Shown piece after piece: positions 52,404-60,699 of a stretch of 64,000 nt of DNA. The stretch's first letter is position 1. Every line of letters begins with the position of its first letter. The position numbers and the translations under genes were made by a program. This stretch comes from Streptacidiphilus sp. P02-A3a (lineage in GTDB: Bacteria > Actinomycetota > Actinomycetes > Streptomycetales > Streptomycetaceae). The notes beneath the pieces are model-generated. The model made no database searches and was not told the DNA's origin. It was given only the letters and a program-made list of their open reading frames with translations. The stretch covers positions 6,333,922 to 6,397,921 of the forward strand of contig NZ_CP048289.1 of NCBI RefSeq assembly GCF_014084105.1, written 5' to 3'.

Positions 52404-53735
52404 ATGAACACCACCAGAGCCACGGCAGCGGCAGCAGCACTGGCGGGGACGCTGCTCCTCGCCGCCTGCGGCAGCGGAACCAGCGGGACCAGCGGCGGCA
52501 GCGGCAGCGGGTCCGGCAGCAGCGCCTCCGGCCCCGCCGGAAAGGTCACCCTCACGTTCTGGGACTGGGACCCGGGGATGAACAAGGTGGTCGCCCTGTG
52601 GAACTCCACCCACCCCGACATCCAGGTCCGGTTGAGCAACCCGGCCGGCGGCGACCAGCTGGTCAGCAAGCTGATCACGGCGCACCAGGCCAAGCAGGAC
52701 CCGGACCTGACGAAGGTCGAGTACCAGTCGCTGCCCGGGCTGGTCTCCAACGGCGTGGTCCGCGACATCACCGCCTACACCAAGCAGGCCGTGGCCGACT
52801 ACGACAGCGCGACCCTGTCCGCCACCGAGTTCCAGGGCAAGGTCTACGGGGTGCCGCAGGACTTCGCGCCGCTGGCGCTGTTCTACCGGGCCGACCTGTT
52901 CCAGAAGTACCACCTGGCCGTCCCCACCACCTGGGCGCAGTACGCCCAGGAGGCGGCCGAGTTGCACCAGCAGGACCCCAGCGCCTACATGACCAACTTC
53001 GACAGCGCCGACCCCGGCTGGTTCACCGGGCTGGCCCAGCAGGCGGGCGCGCAGTGGTGGACCACCCAGGGCGACTCCTGGCACGTCGACATCAACGGCC
53101 CGGCCACCCAGCAGGTCGCCTCCTACTGGCAGGGCCTGGTCGACAAGGGCCTGGTGCAGAAGAGCCCGTCGTTCTCGCCGCAGTGGAACAAGGAGATGAA
53201 CTCCGGCACCCTCGCCACCTGGATCTCCGGCGCCTGGGCCCCGGCCCAGATCGGCGGGATCGCCCCGTCGACCCAGGGCAAGTGGGCCGTGGCCGCGCTG
53301 CCCGGGTGGACCTCGGGCAGCGCCGCGACCGGGGTCTGGGGCGGCTCGGCCACCACGGTCACCACCGACTCGGCGCACCCGGCGCAGGCGGCGGAGTTCG
53401 CCACCTGGCTGAACACCGACCCGGCGGCGGTCACCGCGCAGGTCCAGGACATCAACATCTACCCGGCGTCGACCCCCGGACGCTCGCTGCCGATCCTCAA
53501 CCAGCCGCCCGCGTTCTTCCCCAACCAGCCCGGCTTCTACGCGCTGATCAAGCAGATCGCACCGTCGGCCCGCAGCTTCTCGATGTGGGGCCCCGACGTC
53601 ACCGTGACCTTCGCCGCCTACAGCGACACCTTCGGAGCCGCGCTGCAGAACGGCACCCCGTTCACCGGCGCGCTGGACTCCATGCAGAACAGCACCACCA
53701 GCGACATGAAGCGGCTGGGCTTCTCCCTCCACTAG
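52404..53735 (+). CDS. Extracellular sugar-binding lipoprotein of ABC importer
   Basis: 443 residues, family 1 solute-binding protein. Signal peptide with lipobox LAAC (Cys22), a Gly/Ser linker of about 25 residues, then TLTFWDWDPGMNKVV and the usual two-lobe fold. Delivers a sugar to the permeases encoded downstream. A strong hairpin between it and the first permease gene fits the usual excess of binding protein over membrane parts. Confidence 0.92.
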   Translation: MNTTRATAAAAALAGTLLLAACGSGTSGTSGGSGSGSGSSASGPAGKVTLTFWDWDPGMNKVVALWNSTHPDIQVRLSNPAGGDQLVSKLITAHQAKQDPDLTKVEYQSLPGLVSNGVVRDITAYTKQAVADYDSATLSATEFQGKVYGVPQDFAPLALFYRADLFQKYHLAVPTTWAQYAQEAAELHQQDPSAYMTNFDSADPGWFTGLAQQAGAQWWTTQGDSWHVDINGPATQQVASYWQGLVDKGLVQKSPSFSPQWNKEMNSGTLATWISGAWAPAQIGGIAPSTQGKWAVAALPGWTSGSAATGVWGGSATTVTTDSAHPAQAAEFATWLNTDPAAVTAQVQDINIYPASTPGRSLPILNQPPAFFPNQPGFYALIKQIAPSARSFSMWGPDVTVTFAAYSDTFGAALQNGTPFTGALDSMQNSTTSDMKRLGFSLH

Positions 53736-53745
53736 CCGTCCCGGT

Positions 53746-53792
53746 CCCGGCCGCCGCCCGTCCCGTCCCCCCGCGGACGGGCGGCGGCCGGG
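53746..53792 (+). terminator. Intercistronic hairpin (attenuator/stabiliser) inside ABC operon
   Basis: Perfect 18-bp stem (53746-53763 with 53775-53792) and 11-base loop, 10 bases after the binding-protein stop and about 40 before the permease ATG. Probably causes partial termination or protects the binding-protein mRNA. Confidence 0.8.
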
Positions 53793-53833
53793 GCGACCGG
53801 AACCCCCACCCACCCGAGTGAGATGACACCCCG

Positions 53834-54748
53834 ATGGCGACTTCCGCTCCACCCCGCGGCTACCGCGCGGGCCGCAGCCGACTGCCCTATCTGCTGACCC
53901 TTCCGGCCACCCTGCTGTTCCTGGCCTTCGTGGCCGCTCCCGGCGGCTACGCCCTGCTCCTGAGCCTGCAAGCGCGCAAGGTCGACGGCGGGCTGCTGGC
54001 CGCGGGCAGCAGGACGGTCTTCGCCGGACTGAGCAACTACACCACCGCCCTGCACGACACCGAACTGTGGCGCAGCGTGCTGCGGATGGCCGCGGTCGGG
54101 GCGATCACCATCCCCGGCACGGTCGGCCTGGCGCTGCTCTTCGCACTGCTGCTGGACGCTCCCCGGGCCCGGCTGACCGGCTTCACCCGGCTCGCGATCT
54201 TCCTGCCGTACGCGGTGCCCGGCGTCATCGCCACGCTGCTCTGGGGGTTCCTCTACCTCCCGGCGACCAGTCCGATCGGCGGACGCCACCTCGACTACTT
54301 CGGCTCCACCACCGTGTTCTTCTCCGTCGCCAACATCGTGGTGTGGGGCGCCGTCGGCTTCAACATGGTGGTGATGTACACCGCGCTGCGGGCGCTGCCG
54401 CCGGAGATCTACGAGGCGGCGCGGATCGACGGGGCGACCGAGCTGCAGATCGCGCTGCGGATCAAACTGCCGCTGATCATCCCGGCGGTGGCCATGTGCA
54501 CGCTGTTCACGGTGCTGGCGGCGCTGCAACTGTTCAACGAGCCCAACACGCTGCAACCGCTGTCCACCGCCATCTCCTCGACCTGGGTACCGCTGATGCA
54601 GATCTACACCGACGCCTTCGTCAACTCGGACGTCCACCAGGCCGCCGCCACCTCGATCATCTTCGCGGTCGGCATCCTCACCGTCTCCTTCGTGGTGGGC
54701 CGCCTGGTGCAGTCCCGGCTGGACGCGGCGCAGGGAGGCCGGGGATGA
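53834..54748 (+). CDS. Carbohydrate ABC transporter permease, MalF/UgpA type
   Basis: 304 residues, six predicted membrane helices with a basic N-terminal tail; the EAA loop reads YEAARIDGATELQIALRIKLPL. First membrane subunit of the importer that uses the binding protein at 52404. Its stop overlaps the ATG of the second permease. As on the left arm, no ATPase gene is nearby. Confidence 0.92.
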   Translation: MATSAPPRGYRAGRSRLPYLLTLPATLLFLAFVAAPGGYALLLSLQARKVDGGLLAAGSRTVFAGLSNYTTALHDTELWRSVLRMAAVGAITIPGTVGLALLFALLLDAPRARLTGFTRLAIFLPYAVPGVIATLLWGFLYLPATSPIGGRHLDYFGSTTVFFSVANIVVWGAVGFNMVVMYTALRALPPEIYEAARIDGATELQIALRIKLPLIIPAVAMCTLFTVLAALQLFNEPNTLQPLSTAISSTWVPLMQIYTDAFVNSDVHQAAATSIIFAVGILTVSFVVGRLVQSRLDAAQGGRG

Positions 54749-55650
54749 GCCTGGTCTCCGCCGTCCGCCGCCCCGCCGCGGGCCCCGGCCACCCGCGGGC
54801 CGCCGCCCCCGGGCGCCGCCGCCGGGCCGGGCTGCTGCCCACCCTGGCGCTGCTGCTCGGCGCGGTCTACTGCCTGGTCCCGGCGCTGTGGATCCTGATC
54901 GGCTCGACCAAGTCGAGCGCCCAGCTGTTCTCCACCGCGACCTACCTGCCCTCCTTCGGCTCCGGCCTGGTCGACAACGTCAGGAGCCTGTCGGCGTACG
55001 ACAGCGGCGTCTACTGGCACTGGATGCTGAACAGCTTCCTGTACGCGGCCGGTGGCGGACTGCTGGCCACCGGGGTCTCCGCCGCCGCGGGCTACGGGCT
55101 CGCCAAGTACCGCTTCCGGGGCCGGACGCTGCTGTCCAACACCATCCTGGCCGGGGTGCTGCTGCCGCAGGTGGTGCTGGCCGTGCCGCAGTACCTGCTG
55201 CTGGCCCACGTCGGCCTCACCAACAGCTACCTGTCGGTGATCCTGCCGCAGCTGTTCAACCCCTACGGCATCTACCTGTGCCGGATCTACGCCAGTGCCT
55301 CGGTCCCCGACTCGATCCTGGACGCCGGGCGCATCGACGGCGCGAGCGACGCCCGGCTGTTCGGCTCGATCGGCCTGCGGCTGATGACCCCTGGCCTGAT
55401 CACCGTGTTCCTGCTGCAGTTCATCGTCATCTGGAACAACTTCCTGCTGCCGTTCGTGATGCTGACCAGCGACACCAAGTTCCCGCTGACCGTGGGCCTC
55501 TACAGCCTGCTGCTGCACGGCTCCAACCAGGCCTCGCTGTACTCGCTGGTGATCACCGGAACACTGCTGTCGGTGGTCCCGGTGCTCGCGCTGTTCCTGT
55601 CGCTCCAGCGGTACTGGCGGATCGACCTGGTCACCGGCGGCCTCAAGTAA
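54745..55650 (+). CDS. Carbohydrate ABC transporter permease, MalG type
   Basis: 301 residues from ATG 54745, coupled to the previous gene by ATGA and preceded by GGGAGG. Arg/Pro-rich N-terminal tail of about 35 residues, then six predicted helices and the EAA loop LDAGRIDGASDARLFGSIGL. Second membrane subunit of the importer. Confidence 0.92.
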   Translation: MSLVSAVRRPAAGPGHPRAAAPGRRRRAGLLPTLALLLGAVYCLVPALWILIGSTKSSAQLFSTATYLPSFGSGLVDNVRSLSAYDSGVYWHWMLNSFLYAAGGGLLATGVSAAAGYGLAKYRFRGRTLLSNTILAGVLLPQVVLAVPQYLLLAHVGLTNSYLSVILPQLFNPYGIYLCRIYASASVPDSILDAGRIDGASDARLFGSIGLRLMTPGLITVFLLQFIVIWNNFLLPFVMLTSDTKFPLTVGLYSLLLHGSNQASLYSLVITGTLLSVVPVLALFLSLQRYWRIDLVTGGLK

Positions 55651-55684
55651 CCGCGAACCCCTCCCCCACCGAAGGAGCCCCCAG

Positions 55685-56698
55685 ATGACGGACGACCACC
55701 GCGGGCGGCCGCCGGCGCTCGGATACGGCCTGGGCACCGCCCCGTTGGGCATCCTGCCGCACCTGGTCGACGCCGCCGCGGCCCGGGCCTGCCTGCACCG
55801 CGCGGTCGGACTCGGCGTCCGCTACCTGGACACGGCCCCGTTCTACGGCGCGGGGTTGGCCGAGTCCAGGCTCGGCGCCTTCCTCGCCGAGCACGACCGG
55901 GCCGACCTGGTGCTCTCCACCAAGGTCGGGCGCAGCGTGGTGGCCCGGGGCCGGGGCGCGACCACCGTGTTCGACTTCTCCGGCGAGGCGATCCGGCGCC
56001 AACTCGACGCCAGCCTGCGGCGGATGCGGGTCGACCGGATCGACACGGTGTTCCTGCACGACCCCGACGACCACTGGACCGAGGCCCTCGACCAGGCCTG
56101 GCCGGTCCTCGCCGAGCTGCGCGACCAGGGCGTCGTCGGCTCGGTCGGCGCGGGGATGAACCAGGTCCCGATGCTCACCCGGTTCGTCCAGGAGACGGAC
56201 ATGGACGTGGTGCTGCTGGCCAACCGCTACACCCTGCTGGAGCCGGAGGCGGCGCTCGGGCTGCTGGACCTGTGCCTGGAGCGGGAGGTCTCGGTGGTCC
56301 TGGGCGGCGTCCTGAACAGCGGCATCCTGGCCACCGGCGACGTGCCCTCGGCCCAGTACGAGTACGCCCCGGCTCCGGCCTCGGTCCGGGCCCGGGTGGC
56401 CCGGATCGAGGCGGTGTGCCGCAGTTACGGCGTACCGCTGGCGGCGGCCGCGCTCCAGTTCGCCCGCGGCAGCCATCCGGCGGTGGCCTCGGTGCTGATC
56501 GGCGCCAGGTCCGCCGCCGAGATCGAGGCCAACCTCCGGCTGACCGCGCATCCCGTGCCGCCGGGCCTGTGGGACGCGCTCAGCGCCGAGTCCCTGCTCC
56601 CGGACGGGTCCCGGCACGAACTCGGGCACGGTATTCCCGCCGCCCGGGAAAGGCGCGTCGTTTCCGAAAGGCGCGTCAGCCGTGGTTGCCCAGAATGA
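55685..56698 (+). CDS. Aldo/keto reductase
   Basis: 337 residues, AKR barrel of the fucose-dehydrogenase-like type: Asp and Tyr in YLDTAPFYGAGLAESRLG, Lys in LSTKVGR, His in VFLHDPDDH. Interconverts an aldose and its lactone or a ketone and alcohol with NAD(P)H. It is 34 bases after the permease gene and completes the catabolic operon. The last residues hold a doubled ERRVVS-type hexapeptide (12-bp repeat at 56648 and 56666), and its end overlaps the convergent EF-hand gene by 23 bases. Confidence 0.9.
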   Translation: MTDDHRGRPPALGYGLGTAPLGILPHLVDAAAARACLHRAVGLGVRYLDTAPFYGAGLAESRLGAFLAEHDRADLVLSTKVGRSVVARGRGATTVFDFSGEAIRRQLDASLRRMRVDRIDTVFLHDPDDHWTEALDQAWPVLAELRDQGVVGSVGAGMNQVPMLTRFVQETDMDVVLLANRYTLLEPEAALGLLDLCLEREVSVVLGGVLNSGILATGDVPSAQYEYAPAPASVRARVARIEAVCRSYGVPLAAAALQFARGSHPAVASVLIGARSAAEIEANLRLTAHPVPPGLWDALSAESLLPDGSRHELGHGIPAARERRVVSERRVSRGCPE

Positions 56699-57194
56699 AT
56701 CCGCCCAGGTACTCGGACAGCTGCTCCCTGGACAGGAAACCCGTACCGCCGCTGTCCAGTTGTTCGAATGTCAGCTGAATCCGGTCGGCGGGGACGTCCC
56801 AGGCCCGGTGATAGCGCTCGAACTCGCTCGGTGAGATTTTCCCGTCACCGTCGACGTCGAACAGCTCGAACAGGAGGTCGGTGAGCTGTGTCAGCGACTG
56901 CCGCACCGCGCTGTCGGCGGCCGCCGAGTAGTGGGCCACGTAGTGCTCGCGGCCGACCTTGTCCTTGTCGCCCAGGCCCAGGTCCTGGAGCAACACCTGC
57001 CACAACCTGCTGGTCGCCGCCTTGAGCGCGGTGTGCTCCGGCGAACCGGGGGCGACTCCGAAGGCCCCGGCCAGCTGCTCGACCAGCTCCTCGACGTGCT
57101 CGCCGCCCAGCTCGCCGCGGCCGTTGACGTCGGCCAGATCGAATACCCCGCCCACCTCGTTGCGACGGCTTTCGGATCGCGCAGCATCAGCCAT
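56676..57194 (-). CDS. EF-hand calcium-binding protein (calerythrin-like)
   Basis: 172 residues from ATG 57194, which has GGAGGGG ahead. One canonical EF-hand loop, DVDGDGKISPSE, near residue 120; two further loops are degenerate (DVNGRGELGGEH near 20, DSGGTGFLSREQ near 153). Resembles the four-hand calcium proteins of actinomycetes (calerythrin, CabB types) thought to buffer or sense calcium in the cytoplasm. Monocistronic. Its 3' end overlaps the aldo/keto reductase gene. Confidence 0.88.
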   Translation of the reverse strand: MADAARSESRRNEVGGVFDLADVNGRGELGGEHVEELVEQLAGAFGVAPGSPEHTALKAATSRLWQVLLQDLGLGDKDKVGREHYVAHYSAAADSAVRQSLTQLTDLLFELFDVDGDGKISPSEFERYHRAWDVPADRIQLTFEQLDSGGTGFLSREQLSEYLGGFILGNHG

Positions 57195-57393
57195 TTCTCG
57201 CCACCCCTCCCGCTCACTCCGGTGAACCATTACCAGGATCATAGGCGCGCGGCCGCCGATTGTTCAACGGCCGATTTCACGGCCGTTCGGTCCTCGTTTC
57301 ACTTTCGGTACTCCCGCCGATCCTTCCCCCGCTGGCATTTCCATTCCCCCGCTCCCCCAGTATCCCCGGCCGTTTCAGCGCGGCCGGGCCGGG

Positions 57394-58281
57394 TCACCAG
57401 CGCAGCCCGGTGAAGTCGACCGGGCGGGGCGTGAGTTCCGCGGTGCGGTCGGCCAGGGCCCGCATCCGGCGGGCGAACTCGTCGGCGGGCAGCCGCTTGC
57501 GGTCGCCGTGGCCGGGCAGCAGCCACTCGAACCGCAGCCGGGGCGCGGTCCGGGCCAGTGAGGCGGCCAGTTCGGTGATGGAGTACCAGGTGACCGACTC
57601 GGCGACGGCGAGGTCGCCCAGGCTCCGGGACCAGTAGCAGCTGTCGCCGCTGAAGCAGTAGCGGTCGTCGGCGAGGTAGAGCACGCTGCCCTCGGTGTGC
57701 CCGGGCAGCGGGTGGGCCGTCACGCCGTCGGCGATCTCGGTCGGCCCGCTGCCCCGGAGCACCCGGTCGGCGTCCGGCGCGGCGGCCAGGTCCCCTTCGT
57801 GGATCCACAGCCGGGCGCCGAAACGCCCGGCGTACGCGCGGCCGTGCGCGGCGTGGTCGCGATGGGTGAGCAGCACGTCGGTGATCGGGCCGAGCGCGGC
57901 GTACCGCGCGGCCAGCGCCGGGCTCCAGCGCGGCGTGTCGACCAGCATCAGATTTCCGGCCGGTCGGCGCAGCAGATAGGAGTTCGCCCCGGCGGTGTGC
58001 GGCGAGTTGTGCCCGCACAGGTACACGTGTTCGGCGAGGCGCAGCGGGAACGGGTCGAGGGACGGGTGCGGTGCCCGCGCGCCGTGCCGGATCGACCGGC
58101 TGGGGCAGGCGAACGCGGCCGCGTGCAGCGCGCTTTCCTCGGCCCGGTTACGTGGCCGGCGCACCACCGCGGACCGCCCGGCCACCTCGGCGATCAGCCC
58201 CGGGGCGAGCTGCCGGGCGGCGTCGCAGTTGGTGCAGCGTTGGTCGACGTGCCACTCGGCGTCGGCCGTCCGGTCGGTCAT
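57394..58281 (-). CDS. Metallo-beta-lactamase-fold protein with ferredoxin-like N-terminus
   Basis: 295 residues. The first 65 residues carry CTNC (Cys16, Cys19) and ACPSRSI (Cys59), a ferredoxin-like pattern with only three cysteines. From about 85 on an MBL fold: THRDHAAHG (the first His of the HxHxDH motif is Leu), LPGHTEGSVLYL, FSGDSCYW and LLPGHGD. Likely a hydrolase or redox enzyme related to YflN-type proteins. Monocistronic. Function unknown. Confidence 0.83.
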   Translation of the reverse strand: MTDRTADAEWHVDQRCTNCDAARQLAPGLIAEVAGRSAVVRRPRNRAEESALHAAAFACPSRSIRHGARAPHPSLDPFPLRLAEHVYLCGHNSPHTAGANSYLLRRPAGNLMLVDTPRWSPALAARYAALGPITDVLLTHRDHAAHGRAYAGRFGARLWIHEGDLAAAPDADRVLRGSGPTEIADGVTAHPLPGHTEGSVLYLADDRYCFSGDSCYWSRSLGDLAVAESVTWYSITELAASLARTAPRLRFEWLLPGHGDRKRLPADEFARRMRALADRTAELTPRPVDFTGLRW

Positions 58282-58447
58282 GGCGTGGTTCCCCCTGCGC
58301 GGTGCCGGCGTTCGATATTCGGATTGATATCACGCGCCACGCCGGGGAACCAATAAGGAAATGCCGTTGACTTTACCCGGACCGCCGCTCTCGAATGCCT
58401 TTCCAGCATGCGGTTGACAATTGCGGGAATGCTGCTCCGGCGGGCGG

Positions 58448-59269
58448 TCAGGAGGCCAGGATCTCGCCCTCGAACGGGCTGCACAGGCTGTCGGTCCGGT
58501 AGGAGCTGGCCGACCAGCCGGACGGCAGGGTCGAGTTGGAGCAGGCGAGCATGCCGTTGTAGGCGGCGTTGTACTCCAGGCCCTCGTACTGCCCGCAGCC
58601 GCTGTAGCTGCTCCAGACCTCGGTGATCACGTAGCCGGTCGGGGAGGGTCCGGCGCCCACGCCGCAGGCGACGATGCCGTTGTGCACCGGGTTCAGCACC
58701 TCGGTCCCGTACCCGGCGCAGGCGCCGCCGGTGCCGTCAGCGGTGGCCACGTAGTTGTTCCACTTGATGGTGTTCTGGCAGGCGGTGATACCCGGGGTCT
58801 CCTGCTCCAGGGTCATCGTCCGGCCGCTGCACGCCGAGCTGCTGCCGGTGGAGATGTCGGTGATCACGTAGGGGGTGGGCAGCGTCCCGCCGAAGCAGAC
58901 CACGATGCCGTTGTACGGCTGGGTGATGGTCTGCGTCTCGAACTGGTTGTCGCACTGCGGCTGGGCGGTGGTGGTCCCGGCGATGATGACGTACGGGTAC
59001 GGCACCGCGACGCCGACGGTACACAGCGTGGCGCCGTTGCTCGGCGGTGCGACCGTGTACAACAGGTAGCCGTCGCAGGCGCTGCTCGCGGAGACGGCGG
59101 TGACGATGTCACCGGACGGGACGGCCTGGTTGGCGCAGACCGAGGTCACCGTGTCCGGCGTCGCGGCCCGGGCGGAGGCCGCCCCGGGCACGGCGAGGGC
59201 GAGGACCGCCAGCGCGGCGGCGGCGGCGAGCGGAAGGACCCGGCGTAACAGCAGCACGAAGCCGCTCAT
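58448..59269 (-). CDS. Unrecognised secreted protein with five cysteine-containing repeats
   Basis: 273 residues from ATG 59269 (AAGGAGCG ahead). A Sec signal peptide (LLLRRVLPLAAAAALAVLALA, cleavage near ASARA-A) is followed by about five tandem units of roughly 40 residues. Each starts with a Cys and has a second Cys in its middle, with NGIVVCFGG / NGIVACGVG and PYVITDIS / GYVITEVW as the most conserved parts. No enzyme motif is seen. The regular Cys pairs suggest a disulphide-stabilised beta-repeat domain outside the cell. Confidence 0.8.
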   Translation of the reverse strand: MSGFVLLLRRVLPLAAAAALAVLALAVPGAASARAATPDTVTSVCANQAVPSGDIVTAVSASSACDGYLLYTVAPPSNGATLCTVGVAVPYPYVIIAGTTTAQPQCDNQFETQTITQPYNGIVVCFGGTLPTPYVITDISTGSSSACSGRTMTLEQETPGITACQNTIKWNNYVATADGTGGACAGYGTEVLNPVHNGIVACGVGAGPSPTGYVITEVWSSYSGCGQYEGLEYNAAYNGMLACSNSTLPSGWSASSYRTDSLCSPFEGEILAS

Positions 59270-59395
59270 GGACACGCTCCTTGGATCGGGTGGATCGGGT
59301 GGGCACGTATCGGGCACGCGTACGACCGTGACGCTAGCAACTGTCGTGAAGGAATGTCGCTGTCGGATCCATTTTGGCTGATTCCCGGCCGGGGT

Positions 59396-60355
59396 TCAGG
59401 TCCACTCCCAGCGGATGCCCACCACGCCCGGCGGCACGTCCAGCGCCACCACGTGGGCGCTGCCCGAGGGGCCGATCCACAGCGGTCGGCGCAGCCGGTC
59501 CCGCGCGTCGCCGCAGTCCCGCTCGTAGTGGTAGCAGTGGGCGGGCACGGCGGCCGGGTCGAAGTGCACCTGGAGCACGTACTCGCGGGCCGGGATGGTG
59601 AACCGGCGGTCGCAGTTGGTGGCCGGTTCGGCGTTGCTCAGCAGCACCTCGTAGTCGAACACCGCCGTGTCGCCGGTGTTCAGCGGCGTGTCCAGGACGA
59701 GTTCGGCCATCACGAACTCGGAGTCCGGGCGGTGCCGGATGCGGCCGACCCGGGCGTTCCGCACCAGGCTGAAGACCGCCGGGTCCTCCCTGGCCTCGTT
59801 CGACTTGAAGCCGACGATGCAGCGCGAGACCCGGTCCGTGGTGGCCCGGACCACCTGCCGGACCCGCAGCAGGTACTGCCCGCTGCGGGCGTCCACGTGG
59901 TAGTGGTCGTGGATGCTGAGCCGTTCCAGCGACTCGGCCGGTGGCGCCGCCAACTCCTCCAGCACGTCCAGCAACCAGGGGTCGTCCGGCCAGAGCTCGT
60001 CGAGTCGGCGGGACTCGGCGCGGGGCTGCTTGGCCGCCCAGCGTCCGCGCGGCCGGGGCGAGCCCAGTCGGCCGGAGAGCTCCCGCTCCGGGAGCCCGAG
60101 CAGCTCCTCCAGCAGCGGCACCGCCCGCAGCGAGGCCGACCGCTCCGGTCGGCTGCGCCCCCGCCGCCAGTAACTCAGGGTGGTGACACTGACGTTGACG
60201 CCGCTCAGGGCCAGTCGCCGCTGGATCGCGTACAGGGTCAGCCCGCTCGCCTCGATCGCGGCGTGCAGCCGCCCGGCGAAGCCGTCCGGATCCGCGGCGG
60301 GTCCGACGGACGCGGGGGTGTGGGGGGACAACTCGTGCTGGTACTGCCGCGCCAT
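59396..60355 (-). CDS. HTH protein with unrecognised C-terminal domain
   Basis: 319 residues from ATG 60355 (starts at 60403 and further upstream are possible). Residues 25-90 form an XRE-like HTH region (FAGRLHAAIEASGLTLYAIQRRL ... LSYWRRGRSRPER). The remaining 200 residues look all-beta (LSIHDHYHVDARSGQYLLRVRQVV, FDYEVLLSN, REYVLQVHFDP) and match no family I know. It could be a regulator with a ligand- or lipid-binding barrel. Divergent from the sedolisin gene. Confidence 0.72.
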   Translation of the reverse strand: MARQYQHELSPHTPASVGPAADPDGFAGRLHAAIEASGLTLYAIQRRLALSGVNVSVTTLSYWRRGRSRPERSASLRAVPLLEELLGLPERELSGRLGSPRPRGRWAAKQPRAESRRLDELWPDDPWLLDVLEELAAPPAESLERLSIHDHYHVDARSGQYLLRVRQVVRATTDRVSRCIVGFKSNEAREDPAVFSLVRNARVGRIRHRPDSEFVMAELVLDTPLNTGDTAVFDYEVLLSNAEPATNCDRRFTIPAREYVLQVHFDPAAVPAHCYHYERDCGDARDRLRRPLWIGPSGSAHVVALDVPPGVVGIRWEWT

Positions 60356-60699
60356 GGTGCCGCCCCGTCCCGCTGCCGTACCCGTCGTGCTGAGTGCCCC
60401 CATGCTGCCCGCCGCGAAGCTGTGTGTCACCGGTCCGAAGCTGGGAGCGCGCTGTGAGTCGTGACACGGTGACCGGGCGAATATCGCGTGAACGTCATCT
60501 TTCCGCGATGGAACGGTTACCCTGCGCGTTTGATTTCCGTCCAGTTGTGAACAGTTGTTCAACATTTGACTGTTCATTGACAAAAGATGGGCATCTCCTT
60601 GCCGCGGCCCGGGTCCGGATCTGCCAGGTTGCCGGTCGACGCTCCAAGACCTGGAGTGCGAAGCCCCTTCCTGGTGTGCGGCCAGGACGAGGAGGATCC
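60356..60699. promoter_or_regulatory. Divergent region before the sedolisin gene
   Basis: 344 bases. A lower-GC stretch contains GAACAGT (60549-60555) and its complement ACTGTTC (60569-60575), 13 bases apart, overlapping two TTGAC sequences including a perfect TTGACA at 60577-60582. No clear -10 was found. GGAGG precedes the GTG at 60700. The inverted repeat may be a binding site of the divergently encoded HTH protein. Confidence 0.45.

Noticed and set aside
60394-60699. N-terminal extension of the sedolisin protein
   Set aside because: The signal peptide begins at GTG 60700 behind GGAGG; the upstream part is promoter DNA.
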